This document shows positions 22,777 through 36,639 of a DNA stretch of 64,000 nt, in pieces. A program made the translations under genes and the position numbers. Within the stretch, counting starts at the first letter, position 1. Each line of letters begins with the position of its first letter. The DNA is from Circinella umbellata (Eukaryota; Mucoromycota; Mucoromycetes; Mucorales; Lichtheimiaceae): the NCBI GenBank assembly GCA_025093555.1, contig JAIWNF010000036.1, forward strand, positions 186,001 through 250,000, read 5' to 3'. The notes under the pieces are model-generated. The model searched no databases and had not been told where the DNA came from. It saw nothing but the letters and a program-made list of their open reading frames with translations.

Positions 22777-24737
22777 ATGGGAGTAACAGAAAATTCAACA
22801 ACAGTGGCATCACTAGCACCCGAAAATGAGGAACATCCTGATTACCTTCGACTCATTCTTACTTCACGAGTTTATGACATTGTGAAAGAAACTCCTTTAC
22901 AAGAAGCTCTTAATCTTAATGCCAAAATTGGTACAAAGATTTATTTAAAACGTGAAGATTTACAACCTGTGTTCTCTTTCAAGATCCGTGGTGCATATAA
23001 TAAAGTAGCTAATTTAACTGCAGAGGAAAAAGCTGCTGGTGTTATTGCTTGTTCAGCTGGTAAATAATAATAGAAAAGAATATATTAAACCAGCTTATGT
23101 ATACAATTTTTTTCACATACTAAAAGTAGAATAAACTTTATTCTTTTAAAAATAGGTAATCATGCACAAGGCGTTGCCATGGCAGCAAAAAAATTAGGTA
23201 TCAAGGCTAAAATTGTCATGCCAGCATCATGTCCACCCATCAAGGTATTTTAGAAAGATAATGCATACCAGATACAATTGAAAATTGTTTCAAAGAAAGA
23301 AAAGTATTGGATTATTAATAATAATAATACTATCAAAAATGATAATAATAGTGGCGAAACGTGAAGAGATTGGGTGCTGAAGTTATTCTATACGGCAACG
23401 ATTTTGATTCTGCAAAGAAAGAATGTGTACGATTAATTGAAGCCGAAGGATTAACCAACATCCCACCTTATGATGATCCCTATGTAATTGCAGGTCAAGG
23501 TACTATTGGTATGGAAATTTTACGTCAACATGATGTCAATGATATTGCTGCCATCTATGTCTGTGTTGGCGGTGGTGGATTAATTGCTGGTATCAGTAGT
23601 TATGTCAAACGTATCGCTCCCCACATCAAGATTATTGCTGTGGAAGCCGATGATGCCAACGCCATGACTCATAGTATTGAAAAGAGCGAACCTGTCGAAC
23701 TCAGTGAAGTTGGATTGTTTGCCGATGGTGCTGCTGTTCGAGTGGTTGGTAAAGAAACTTTTCGAGTCGCATTCCCACTTATTGACGACATCATCAACGT
23801 CAGCAATGATGAAATTTGTGCGTCTATCAAAGATGTGTTTGAGGATACTCGCTCTATCTGTGAACCTACAGGTGCCTTAGCCTTGGCAGGTGCCAAAAAA
23901 TACTTGCAACAAAACCCAGAAATGAACAACGGTAAAGCTCATGTAGCTATTGTCTCTGGTGCCAATGTCAACTTTGATCGATTGCGCTTTATTGCTGAAC
24001 GTGCTGAATTGGGTGAACAAACAGAAGCTTTCTGTAATGTTAAGATCCCAGAACGTCCTGGTAGTTTTATGAAGATGGTAGAACATGTTTTACCAAGAAA
24101 TGTCACTGAATTTACATACCGTTATTCAGACCCTGAGGAGGCCCATGTTTATATTAGTTTCAAGGTGGATAATTTAGCCCAAGAAGTCGAGCAGGTCTTG
24201 AATGCATGGGCAAAGGATGGTTTACAAGGTTGGGATGTGAGTCATAATGAATTGGCTAAGGGACATGCACGGTATATGGTAGGTGGTCGTGGTCGACCAG
24301 AACATGAACGTGTCTTCAGATTTGGTAAGTGGTTTTTTTTTCTGCTGATGAAAATTCATTAGGAGTTATTTGTTGATCCTTATGCAAATTGTTATTATTA
24401 TTATAGTTTTCCCTGAACGACCTGGTGCACTGATGAAATTTTTGAAAGGAATGGACACTACATGGAATGTGTCATTGTTTAACTACCGTAATCACGGCGA
24501 CGGTAAATTTTTCTTTTATTTGTTTATTTGTATTTCGAAATGGGGGGGGGGGGCAGGATAAGTAAATGTAAACAAAAAACTAAATAACTTTATTTAGATA
24601 TGGGTAAGGTGTTTATTGGTATTCAAGTACCTCCACAAGAATACCCCGCATTTGATAAATTCCTTGATCAACTTGGATATCATTACGTAGAAGAAACAGA
24701 CAATGTGGTCTATAGAAACTTCCTTTTACATGAATAG
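22777..24737 (+). CDS. ILV1: Threonine dehydratase (deaminase), biosynthetic
   Basis: Five exons (22777-23059, 23156-23244, 23352-24324, 24407-24502, 24598-24737) give 526 aa. This PLP enzyme converts threonine to 2-oxobutanoate, the first step of isoleucine synthesis. The PLP lysine lies in [11 protein letters not shown] (K69). [10 protein letters not shown] is the Asn loop and [11 protein letters not shown] the phosphate-binding glycine loop. [12 protein letters not shown] closes the catalytic domain. Two C-terminal ACT-like regulatory modules follow, each with an ERPG motif ([11 protein letters not shown] and [11 protein letters not shown]), matching isoleucine/valine-regulated biosynthetic enzymes. 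The KWRNVKRLG junction across exons 2/3 fits fungal homologues. The N-terminus [12 protein letters not shown] is acidic and shows no mitochondrial presequence; an unseen upstream exon is possible. Confidence 0.95.
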
Positions 24738-25398
24738 ACAATTCAATCTACATAATAAACTGTTACGGAATACGAACGACGTATAAAATGAAATTAGTTA
24801 AAGGAAAAATAGATGATATAGATGTTATGTAAATAATAATATGCAACACTCACCGTGTCTTATTTGACAAAACGCCTCCTATTCCTTTCTGTTTTAATTT
24901 TAGTATGTTTACTTCACGTTTCAGGTTTTCCTTTTCGCCACACGCATATCATAGATAACAACGACAGAAAAAAAACTTGCATCTTTTACGTTATTTTATG
25001 AATTACAAAAATATATCGGTCGGTTATGCGGATGCATGTTCTGTGTGTTTATATTCTTTACTTTTTTTGCTTTCCATCATAACATGTTTCTGTGCGCTCT
25101 ATGTATTGCAATGAATGACAATAATAATAATTAATATCATTACAACATATCATGAACGTAAAAATAGTGAAGTTGATCATAAAAAGAATACATTTGTGAC
25201 AAACATAAACAACACATCTTGAAATAATATAAAAAAGACGTTTCATCATTAACTTGCGCGAAATCCTTCTCTTTCACTTTTTTTTTTTCATTTTTCTTCG
25301 ACACACTACTCCAAAACCTTCTTTTTCTTTTTCTTTGTTTACTTTACTACACATTACTCCTCCAATAAAGCAAACTAAAACTATTCATTTTATTCATC
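24738..25398. other. Intergenic region between ILV1 and Argonaute
   Basis: About 660 bp. The last 150 bp before the Argonaute ATG are CT-rich (CTTTTTCTTTTTC tracts), typical of a fungal promoter or leader. No other feature is seen. Confidence 0.45.
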
Positions 25399-28300
25399 AT
25401 GGCACTTCAACTCACTGATTATGTAATGCGACCAGGTAATTGTACGGCTGGTAAACCAGTACGAGTTCGAAGTAACTTTTTTGAAATCCAAAGTTTCCCT
25501 TTACAAGTGGTTCATCATTATGATATCAATATCGATCAAGCCAATGCTCCACCTGCTGTCTATCGTAAAGTTTGGAAACAATTTGAAGATACAGGTGGTA
25601 AAGGTATTCTTCATGGTATTCGTACCATTTATGATGGTCGCAAGAATGTCTTTGCACCAAAACCATTGAATTTAGGTCCAGATAATTCTGGACAATATGA
25701 GGTATTATAATATATATTCTGCATATTTTTTCTATTGTACCATTTCTTTTTGCAGGGGTTTTGATTTGTGATTTCGATTAGTTGTTAGTATTGGCAACAA
25801 TATCGTGGTCGATCATTGAGCTTAGTTTATTTTCACCATTGTACAACAATTAGCCAGGAGTATCAGCAGAAAAGAGTAGAAAAATAATTGCTGATGGTAA
25901 TCAGTTGGGAAGAGGTTAAAAAAAAAGCGTAGGTGAAAAGAATGTGTGTGGTTAGAGGATTCGGTATACTTTTTGTTTTTGTACCTTTTACTTGGTTGTT
26001 ACACAACACACGCATTTTCAGAATTATCCACACCTACATACAATACTAATATTTTCTTTTCTTTTTTATTGACAGGTTGAGTTACAAGATAGTGATAATA
26101 TTGGATCCCAAACTAAACGAACAGGTGGTACCTTTCGCATTAGAATAAAAAAAGCGGGCGAAATTGATATGGATGAATTGCGTTTATTCTTAGAAGGTTC
26201 AGCAAGATTGACGCCTAATTGTTTGACAGGTAAAAATATAAGAAAAAGTATATTTAGTTAATATATTACTATTATTAATAAAAACACTATTAACGACTAT
26301 TAAAACAATAATATTTTTACTTATTACATATGTTTAGCAATTATGATTTTGGATGTTTTGATTCGTCATGTACCAAGCATGATGTTTGCCACTGTGGGTC
26401 GATCTTTTTTCACTCCCCAAGAACGTCGTGCATTACCCAATGGTGCTGAAGTATGGCAAGGTTTCTACCAATCTGCTCGTCCAGGTGTAGGAAAAATGAT
26501 GATCAATGTAGATGTCAGTGCTACAGCCTTCTATGAAAGCGATAAATTACCCGAAATGACAGTCAAAATTTTGGGTCGTCGTACAGTCGATGAATTACGT
26601 CGTGGCATCAATGATCGTGATCGAGCCAAGTTGGAAAAAGCGTTCAAGGGACTCAAAATTCAAATCACTCACCGTGGCGAAAACAATAAACGTAAATACA
26701 AAATTCTCCGCTTAACACCATTATCTGCTGAACGCACTATATTTGAAGATCAAGAAGGAAAAGAACAATCAGTAGCTCAGTATTTTCTTAAACATCACAA
26801 TTTACGTCTCAAGTTTCCTTTCCTTCCATGTATCGTCGTACGGAAAGAAATGTTTTTACCCATGGAAGTCTGTGAAATTATAGCAGGACAACGTTTTATG
26901 AAAAAATTAAATGAAAAACAAACAGCAGAAATGATTAAGTTTACTTGTCAAAAACCTAATATTCGTGCTAACAAGATCCGCCAAGGTTACAATTTGCTAC
27001 AATACAAGAATAATCCTTACATACAACAGTTCGGTATGTCTGTCAATTCGGAGATGACTATGATTAAAGCCCGTGTTCTTCCTACTCCTCAAATATCATA
27101 TTCAAGTGCAAGTCAAGATGGTACTTTTACTCCTGTTGGTGGCGCTTGGAACTTACGTGGTAAAAAAGTCGCACAAGGCGCTACATTAGGTTCTTGGTCA
27201 GTGGTCAATTTCCATTCTCAATTACCTAATCCAGCTATTAATCGATTTGTACGAGAATTATGTCAGACTTTTGTCGATACAGGATTAAATGTGGTCAACC
27301 GAAACCCACCTATTACGCACGGTGATCCACAAGGCAGTGTCGATCGAACATTGAAGGAGGCTTGGCTCAAGGCAGGCAGTACAGCAAAAGCAACACCCCA
27401 ACTCATCTTATGCATCTTGCCCAACACCGGTGTTCCTCTTTATGCAGAAATCAAACGTGTTTCTGATACCATCATTGGTATCTCCACCCAATGTGTTCAA
27501 AGCAAGCATATTAATGATGCTAAAAAACAATACTGTGCAAATGTTTGTCTCAAGGTCAATATGAAACTAGGTGGTATGAACATGTTCTTATCGTCTTCTC
27601 AGATTCCATTTATTGCAGAAAAACCTACTATTGTTTTTGGCGGTGATGTCACCCATCCAGCACCTGGTGATATGAATAGGCCTTCCGTAGCAGCTGTGAC
27701 AGCCTCGATGGATGCTCGTGCGAGCCGATATGCAAGTGCTATTCGTGTTCAAGCCAATCGGACAGAAATCATTGCTGATTTGGCTAACATGGTCAAGGAA
27801 TTACTAAAATCATTTTATCAATCTTGTGGTCAAAAGCCAGAACGTATCTTGTTTTATCGAGATGGTATTTCAGAAGGCCAGTTCAGTGCTGTTTTGAAAA
27901 ATGAAGTACAGCAAATTCATAGCGCTTGTGCTTCCCTTGACAAGGAATATAAACCAACAGTGACCTTTGTTGTCGTTCAAAAACGCCATCATGCACGATT
28001 TTTCCCAGTCGAAGCTCGTGATGCAGATCGAACCGGAAATTGTCAACCTGGTACTGTGGTAGATACTGAGATTGTTCACCCATTTGAATTTGATTTTTGT
28101 AAGTAGAATTATTACTAATCTGATTATCGAAATTGATGTTTTTATTCTGGGTAAAACCATTGAAAACAAAAACAGAAAAAAGTCATCGTAATAATTATAT
28201 CATTTAAATAACAATTTATTTAATCACTGTGATTTTATGATGTAGATCTTCAATCCCATGCAGGTTTACAAGGAACTTCGCGGCCCACACATTATCATGT

Positions 28301-28744
28301 TTTGTATGATCAAAATAAATTCAGTGCTGACTCTTTGCAAGAACTTACCTATCGTCTTTGCTACATTTATGGCCGTGCCACACGTGCAGTTTCTATCGTC
28401 CCACCGGCTTACTATGCTGATTTGGTGGCGGCCCGTGCTCGTTTCCATCGCCGAGGAGAAAATTGGTCTGATACGGAAGCCACATCCGAAAGTCTTGACT
28501 CGGAACAACAAATGGCAAGTTTTGCTGCTGTAAAACCTGAATTACAAAAAGGTAATAACCATTGTTTATAACTTATTGTAAATTTTTTGGATATATGCTG
28601 GTAAAAGAAAAAGAGTAATGAAAGAAAAAAAGTGAAAGGATTAGTAATAGTAGAGTGAAGGAAGAGCCCCCAACCAGCATTTGCTAATAATTCTTTTCTA
28701 TTCTTATCAATTTTTTTGTTCTTTTAGTAATGTACTACATGTAA
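25399..28744 (+). CDS. AGO1: Argonaute protein (RNA silencing slicer)
   Basis: Five exons (25399-25701, 26076-26229, 26338-28098, 28246-28551, 28728-28744) give 846 aa, a normal eukaryotic Argonaute length. The N domain is followed by the linker [12 protein letters not shown], a PAZ region (about 215-345) with [19 protein letters not shown], then MID and PIWI. The PIWI catalytic residues are visible: Asp in GGDVTHP, Asp in [11 protein letters not shown], and His in [11 protein letters not shown] glutamate-finger residue is expected between the two Asp sites. The slicer site therefore looks intact. The last exon adds only VMYYM, the hydrophobic C-terminal end typical of Argonautes. It would bind small RNAs and cut target RNA in quelling-like silencing. 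The symbol follows Mucor usage and which paralogue this is cannot be decided here. Confidence 0.95.
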
Positions 28745-29982
28745 TCGTTTCACCAAAAACAAAAACAGCCCTGAATAATGAAATATTGTATAAATTTCAA
28801 TCGATGGGTGGCACATCTTGTAATCATAATGAAAATTATAATTACAACAACTAAATTACAGTGTAGCAAACACCTTGAACATTCAAAATAAAATGAAATC
28901 GCACAATTATTTAAATGGATCTGCTGTTAGCTCAGACTCGATATTAAGAATATAAGACAGTTATTTGCTGCCATTTATAAAAAGTATACATCATAAAAAA
29001 ATATATTATGAGCTTAAATAGATGCTTAGGAGGACGACTCACTAAGGGTTCATTGCTTAGTATTAGTAATACAAATTCAAGCCCTTATCTTTCATAACCC
29101 ACATCACGTAAAACTTACGCCAAATTCAACTTCCAGCCCTGAAGCAGTTTGACCGAGTTGATTTTCGAATGATAGATTGATCAAAAGTTGTATGTAATAT
29201 TGAATTATGATAGTATTGCGCAATTGCGAAGATAGCATCAACCGAAACATTTGTTTCTAAATAATATATATTATTTGTCAAATATACTTGTATCTTGGTG
29301 ATTATTAATCGACGACATGCGGCAGCTGAGATAATTCAAAGTCAGAAGCGTGGTGTGGATTTTAGGCGGAACAAACACAACTAACCAAAATAGGCAATCC
29401 TTTACGTTTGATGTTTTCCTTGATCTGGGACATCAATACGTTATCAACCTGATTAATAATCTGAGTACGTTGACACAGTAAAATTTAGGCCAGATCTACA
29501 CGCGTACATAAAATATATACATCTATGCCTAAAAAAAAACAGTAACTTTTTTTTTTATATAACTACTTCTTATCAATTCAATATCAATCATTGAAATTAA
29601 GTAATAATAGTAATAACAATAATAATAATATGATGTGATGCGAGTCAAAATCAAAAAAAAAAAATCTTAAAATTGTCGGGGGAGCGGCTTATGTAACACA
29701 AACAGTAAAAAGTAGAAATTTTTTTCTTTTGATTTCTAATAATGTGAAAAAGAATGAAACACAAACTATGGCGTTATGCTGAGACGTTTTCAGGTCCAAA
29801 ATATATAAAAGGGAGAAGAAACTTCAAAAATACCGATTACAACATCTTTCTTTTTATTAGCATCGCATTCCATTTTTCTTTTTTTTCTTTCTTTTTTTAC
29901 TATAATTACATTATTCTTTACAATCTATATAATAGTTTTTTTTCCCGCATAATACAACATAGATTATAATTACATACCCATT
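28745..29982. other. Intergenic region between Argonaute and PDR transporter
   Basis: About 1.2 kb with no supported gene. A TATA box (ATATATAAAAGGG) lies at about 29801-29813, some 170 bp before the transporter ATG, followed by a T/C-rich leader. I see no copy of the yeast pleiotropic drug response element. Confidence 0.45.
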
Positions 29983-32900
29983 ATGATAGACGTACAACAA
30001 ATAAACACCCAACAGGAACATAATAACGACACGCGAGAAGAATATAGGCCCCCGTCAGAGGCTACTATCACATATGATCTGGCTGGTCATAGTGAAGTTT
30101 ATGGTGAACTCAATGCAAATACAGTTGATGTAGAAGGTAAATTCTAAACATTGTTTACTTATAAATTATACGGTTTTTAGTTAACTATTAACTTATAATA
30201 ATTATATTATATATAGCTGCCATTGAAGAATATCATGATATGAAACGTGAGCTGTCTCGAATTAGCCGATTTTCAGGTGGCAACCAACATATTGAAAAAG
30301 CAGGAGAAGAAGGTCGAGTGGCAGAAGAAGAATTTGATCTGGATCAATTTTTACAAGGATTATCGTACAAAGACGTCCAAGCGGGGAAAAAACCAAAACA
30401 TCTTGGTTTAATATGGAAAGATTTAGAAGTAGAGGTAAGAAAAATTAATTTTATTTATTTAAGAATTGATAGTGCTGTCGTTTTATTATTATTATTTCCT
30501 TATCAATTAAAAATATGGTGGTTCATTTATTTTTTTAGGGTGTTGGTGCCGATGCACATACAATCCCAAACGTGATTACAGGTTTACTGAGCCTTCTACA
30601 ACCATGGAAATATTTTAATATCGGATTTGGTAACAAGCATGCCAACAAAAAAATCTTACATCCATTTTCTGGATTTGTAAAAGAAGGTGAAATGCTTTTG
30701 GTTCTTGGTAGGCCTGGTGCTGGTACAACTACATTACTTAAAGTGCTGGCCAATATGCGTGGTGGATATACAAAAGTAGATGGTGACGTAAGCTACGGTG
30801 GAATTGATCCTGTAACATTTGCCAAGCACTATCGTGGTCAAGTAATTTATAACGAAGAAGAAGATCAACATTATCCAACGTATGTATATATATATTTTAT
30901 ATAAGCTCAATCATCCCGGAAAGAAAGAAAAAAATCAGTAACATGAAAATAATAATATAGGTTGACAACCAAGGAAACTCTTCAATTTGCTTTACGGACA
31001 AAAACTCCTGGCAATCGTCTTCCTGATGAAACAAAAAAAGTGTTTATAAACAAACTCATCTATATGCTTGGTAATATGCTTGGTCTTTCCAAGAAGATGG
31101 ACACATTAGTGGGTGATGCTGCTGTACGTGGACTTTCTGGAGGTGAACGTAAACGTCTTTCCATTGCTGAAGCCATGACTACTCAAAGTTCTATCAATTT
31201 ATGGGATGGTTCTACTCGAGGTCTTGATGCCGTCTCCGCTCTTGACTATGTTCGTTCACTTCGTGTTATGACTGATGTTCTTCATAAGACAACAGTTTCC
31301 ACTTTATATCAAGCATCCAACAGCATGTTCGCATTATATGACAAAGTATTGCTTCTTGACAACGGTTACTGTATTTTTTTTGGTCCTATTGAACAAGCTA
31401 GACCTTATTTTGAAGATCTCGGTTATTATGCCTCTCCACGTAAATCTATTCCTGATTTTTTAACCGGTATTTCTAATCCCTTGGAACGCGAAGTCAAACC
31501 AGGTTACACTGTTCCTGAATCGGCCGCTGAACTAAATCAACGCTATCTCGAGTCAGATATGCATAAACAAATGACCAAAGAACTTGAAGTTTATAAATCT
31601 CAAGTAGAAAGCGAAAAACCAGGAGATTTATTCAAGGCAGCAGTTTACGATGAACATCAAAAGCGTGCTCCCAAAAAAGATCCATACACTGTTTCATTTT
31701 ATCAACAAGTCAAGGCATTGACAATTCGAAATTTCCAACTGTTATCGAGAAGTCATTCTTCTCTTTTGTCACGTTATGGCACTGTTTTGATTATTGCATT
31801 TTTACTTGGTTCTTGCTTTTACGATATTCCTTTGACATCTGCTGGTGCTGTATCAAGAGCCGGCGCAATCTGTTTTACCGTCATTTGTAATGGATTTATT
31901 TCACATAGCGAATTAGTTAATATTATGATGGGTAGACCGATATTGGAGAAGCATAAGCATTATGCCATGTACCGTCCATCTGCTTATTATATTTCACAGG
32001 TTGTTATGGATTTCCCATTGGCTATCGCTCAAGGTTTGTAATATTTTTATTTTATTCTATTATTTATACATAAAAAAGATCACATATATCATAATAATTG
32101 TAATATTAACAAATAATAATAATAATATTTTTATAGTACTTTTATGGCAAATAATTACATACTTTTTGACTGGTTCTAACTTGGACGCCGGTCGGTTTTT
32201 TACTTATTTCTTGGCCTTGTTGTCCATGTCTCTTTCAATGAGTGGCTTTTTCCGATTCTTTGGTCTTCTCACTAATAACTTCATGGTGGCTAATCTTGTT
32301 GCCTGTGTCATGTTTATCTATGCTTTCTTGTATATGGGTTACTATATTTATTATTCTGTAATGCATCCGTGGTTTTTCTGGTACGTAAAAATAACTTTAC
32401 AATGTATATAGCTTATTTTGTCGTGTAGAAATATATTTACTCATTTATTATAACTATAATTATTTTATTACAGGATTCATTGGATCTACCCATTAGCTTA
32501 TGCATACAAGGCCCTTCTTATTAACGAAATGCAAGGACAAGTCTACTCATGTGATGGTCCTGGTGGCAGTATTCCTTATGGACCAGGTTACGATGATTGG
32601 TCTCACAAGATTTGCTCCATGAATGGTGGTACACAGGGAGAAAGCTTTGTACTTGGTGATGATTATATGCGCGATCTTCTCGGCATCGAACCCAACTGGC
32701 TCTGGTCTGTTAATATTGTCATGCTAATTGTCTGGTTCTTATTCTTTACTGGCATCAATATGCTTTTAATTGAAAAATACGAAATTGGGACCGGTGGATC
32801 ATTGACAAAGCTCTATCTTCCTGGTAAATCCCCCGTACCCCGTACCCCCGAACAAGAAAGAGAACGTCTTGAACGTCAATTGCAAGTCACTGAAAAGATG

Positions 32901-34992
32901 GATCAAGTTTCCACTGGCACAACATTTTCATGGCAACATATTAATTATACTGTTCCTGTCAAAGGTGGATCATTCCAAATTCTTAATGATGTTTCTGGTA
33001 TTGTCAAGCCTGGTCATTTAACTGCACTTATGGGCTCGTCTGGTGCTGGTAAAACGACTCTTTTGGATGTTCTCGCTCGACGTAAGACGATTGGTAAAGT
33101 TGAAGGCCGTACCTATTTGAACAGCGAATTGTTGATGGATGATTTTGAACGTATTACTGGTTATGTTGAACAAATGGATGTGCATCAACCTGCTGACACA
33201 GTTCGTGAAGCGATGCAATTCTCTGCTTATCTTCGTCAAGATCCAAGTGTACCCAAAAGCGAAAAGGATGACTATGTAGAACAAATCATCCAATTGCTGG
33301 AAATGGAAGACATTGCAGATGCTCAAGTCGGTGATTTGAATCTTGGTTTTGGTATTTCTGTTGAAGAACGTAAAAGATTGACAATTGCCATGGAGTTAGT
33401 TGCCAAACCAAAACTTATCTTCTTGGATGAACCTACTTCTGGATTGGATGCTCAAAGCTCTTATAATATCGTGCGATTTTTGCGCAAACTTGCTGATGCT
33501 GGATGGCCTGTAGTATGTACAATTCATCAACCTTCTGCCATCTTGTTTGAATATTTTGATCATTTGCATTTGCTAGTCCGTGGTGGTCGTACTGCATACT
33601 ATGGTGAAATTGGTCAAGATTCAAAAATTATGATTGACTATTTTGAATCCAATGGTGGTCCCAAGTATGTTCCAGATTCCAACCCTGCTGAATATATCCT
33701 TGATGTTGTTGCTTCTGGAAACAACAATGGCGCTGCTGTGACCAAGAACTGGGCTGATGTATGGGCAAACTCACCAAATGCAAAGGCACTTGAAGATGAA
33801 CTAGAACACATTCATAATAGTGTGGACAAGAATCCTTCCCGTAAGGCGCTTACATATGCTACTCCATTTTCGACACAATTCTACTTGGTATTCAAACGTA
33901 TGTGCTTAGTCTATTGGCGATCGTCAGGTTATAATCTTGGTCGATTCACAACAATTACTTTGATTTCGTTATTCCTTGGCTTTACATTCTGGAAATTATC
34001 TCTCTCGTTCATTGATATTCAAAATCGCATTCTTCTTTTGTTTGGTTCTATGCCTTTGGCCTATATGATGGTAAGGTTTACTTTATTTTATTGTGTTTGC
34101 TTTTTTAAAGTAGTATTACATAGCGTGTAATGGCTCATTAACTAATATTATGTATTATTTCTAGATTGTATTGGGTCAGCCAAAATTCATGGGTGAGCGA
34201 ACCTTTTTCCGTCGCGAATATGCTTCTCGATATTATGGTTGGATCTCATATGCAATTTCAGCCATTGTTGTTGAAATCCCTTATATCTTGTTCGTTTGTT
34301 TACTATTTATGGTGGGTATTTACTGGACTGTCGGTCTTGTCGACACTTCTGAAGCAGCTGGTTATTATTATATCATGATCGTTCTCTTTGTTTTCTGGGC
34401 TGTTACAATTGGTTTTGTTCTTGGTGGTCTTACAGAAAACCCATATATTGCTGCTATTCTCACTCCTCTGGCATTTACATCTGTTGTTACTTTTGCTGGT
34501 GTACTTCAAACACAATTTGCACTTCCTCATTTCTGGAGTTCATGGATGTACTGGCTTGGTATGTACTTTGATTACTTATTATTTATTAGTATTACTATCT
34601 TGTTTAAAGAAATTGTGTAAACTAACTTTAATCTTTTTTTAGTCCCCTTCCATTATGTTATAGAAGGTTTAGTTGTCAACGAACTAGAAAATTTACCTGT
34701 CGTACCAAATGCAAAGGATCTTTTCAAGTTTAGTCCACCTTCCAACGTTACGTGTGGTGAATATATGAAGAACTTTTTCGCCTCCGGTGCTACTGGATAT
34801 TTGATCGATCCAAGCAATACCGTCGAATGTGAATACAGTATGTATTCTACAGCAAAGGAATTCTATAGCTCATTTTATGGTTGGGATGCCTCACACAAAT
34901 GGCAAAATATTGGAATCGTCTGTATCTTCTGTGTATTTAATGCAGTTGTATGTGCAGGTCTCATTTACTGGCGACGAAAGGCCAGACGTTAA
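29983..34992 (+). CDS. PDR-type ABCG full transporter
   Basis: Eight exons (29983-30136, 30217-30434, 30539-30879, 30961-32033, 32137-32380, 32474-34070, 34165-34558, 34643-34992) give 1456 aa in the fungal (NBD-TMD)2 order. NBD1 has a degenerate Walker A GRPGAGTTTLL, signature VRGLSGGERKR, and a Walker B-like LWDGSTRGLD lacking the catalytic Glu. NBD2 has a canonical GSSGAGKTTLL and FLDEPTSGLD but a diverged signature, FGISVEERKR. This complementary degeneracy is normal for fungal PDR pumps such as yeast Pdr5 and Snq2. Two hydrophobic blocks carry the membrane segments, with a Cys-containing extracellular loop before the last helix. It would export hydrophobic drugs or lipids at the plasma membrane. 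The substrate is unknown. Confidence 0.95.
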
Positions 34993-35354
34993 ATTATTTT
35001 AGAAGCAAATAGATCACTATTATCATGTATCATAACTAAATTTCATTTTATTACGTATTTTCATAATGTACTTTTAATTCACCACATTTATTTACATATA
35101 TATTTTCATGTTCTTTTTTCCCTTTCATCTTTTTTTTTTTCATTATCATAATCAGCAGGGATTACGCATAATAATCCCATAATGTATTCCATAAATAAAG
35201 AAAGAAATTCTGTTCTATTGATTTTACCACAATATTTTCTACTATGATATTGCTTCTTACATGCTTTGATTTGTTGTTCCATAATTATGATACGTATAAT
35301 TATTTATTATTATTATTTCTCAAAATAGTAAACTGATTTTTTTTACCTGAGAAC
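34993..35354. other. Intergenic, up to the left edge of the duplicated block
   Basis: AT-rich 3' region of the transporter gene. No gene is seen. The sequence shared with 61566 onward begins at 35355. Confidence 0.5.
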
Positions 35355-36639
35355 AATAAAAAATCTTATTTTGATTATGTATACATTGTAGTAATACCAT
35401 GAATTATAGAGAATATACAAATTACCTAATTAGGTTTCTGCATAGCATAGTATCATATAAAAAACAATGAATGCCAACAACAAATATCTATAATATGATT
35501 ATTTTATAACAAAAAAAGTGTTTATATAACCACCAAAGGAAAAGAAAGTATAAAAATAATGCTTTAATCTTTTTTTTTGTTTCAGAAACACTTGTATTCC
35601 ACTATTCCATTCATTTTTATTTCTTTTGTAAAATGCAAAAAGCATCTAGTAAATTCATCGATTCACGTCGACAAGAGTCAAAAGCAGTTCCTTCGGAACA
35701 TATTTCTTCTGAAGAACTTCATGAAGATGGTCAAATATCAACAGAAATTACATCTTCTACTACTGCTACGCAACATCCACAAGAGCAAGATATTACTCTT
35801 CCATCAGAGTTGAGTACTTTAGCTTCAGTATCATCCGAACAAAAGCTCTCAACTGAAGAATCTTCCAAGATCAATGATTATCAACCAAAAGTATTAGAAA
35901 GCACAGGTGAACTATCTAATGACAGTAAAAATGATAATATATTCAGTAATTGGGAGTTTCCTCAACAAGAGCAAGTCAGATTACACCGTAGTAAGAAGGA
36001 AAAAGGCAAAAATGTACTTAAACAAGAAAATATATATGAACAAAAACAAATTCTTGGAAAACGTAAGATAGACAACCAAGAAGAAGAAGAAACATTGCAG
36101 CGGCTAGAAAAACGACCAGAGCAACAATGTGCGTATGAAAAAAAGGACAATCTTTTCTCTCTTCTTTTTTACGTATTATACGTACTTGTACAATTTTCTT
36201 AAAAATTATTATTTTGATGTTGTGTGTTTATATAGATAAAAAGTTTATAGTCGATCAATCCGAAATTTTTGAAGGTAAAAAAAAGCACCCATCATAATAC
36301 TATTATATATTGTTTATATTAACATAAGATGTATTCACCATCATTCTTGTACATAACATACGTATGATAGATAAAAGACTTGAAAATTTACTCAAACCTT
36401 TGTCTATTAAAGACATTCTAAATGATATGAATCATGATTGGAAATTTGCTCGAGATGAAATGACTGATGGATTCTTTTTTGCTGATAATGGTTATAATAG
36501 TAAGTAGATAGTATTTTGATATCCATATGCTATATGAATGGATTCTTATCAACCAATCGGGAATAAATTGATAATACGTAATATAGTTGATGACAACAAC
36601 AATGTTGCTAATAGTATTCTTGATGATGAACATGATGAT
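35355..36639. repeat. Duplicated block 1, original copy (matches 61566-62849)
   Basis: Nearly identical to 61566-62849. I count only about half a dozen substitutions and one small indel over roughly 1.28 kb. It covers the upstream region and exons 1-4 of gene X. Identity ends abruptly at 36639, inside exon 4. Confidence 0.95.

Noticed and set aside
30700..33450. Degenerate NBD1 motifs in the PDR transporter as evidence of a broken gene
   Set aside because: Asymmetric degeneracy of Walker A/B in NBD1 and of the signature in NBD2 is the normal state of fungal PDR pumps. The frame is intact.
34303..34530. Minus-strand frame within the PDR transporter
   Set aside because: Shadow of the conserved sense coding sequence.
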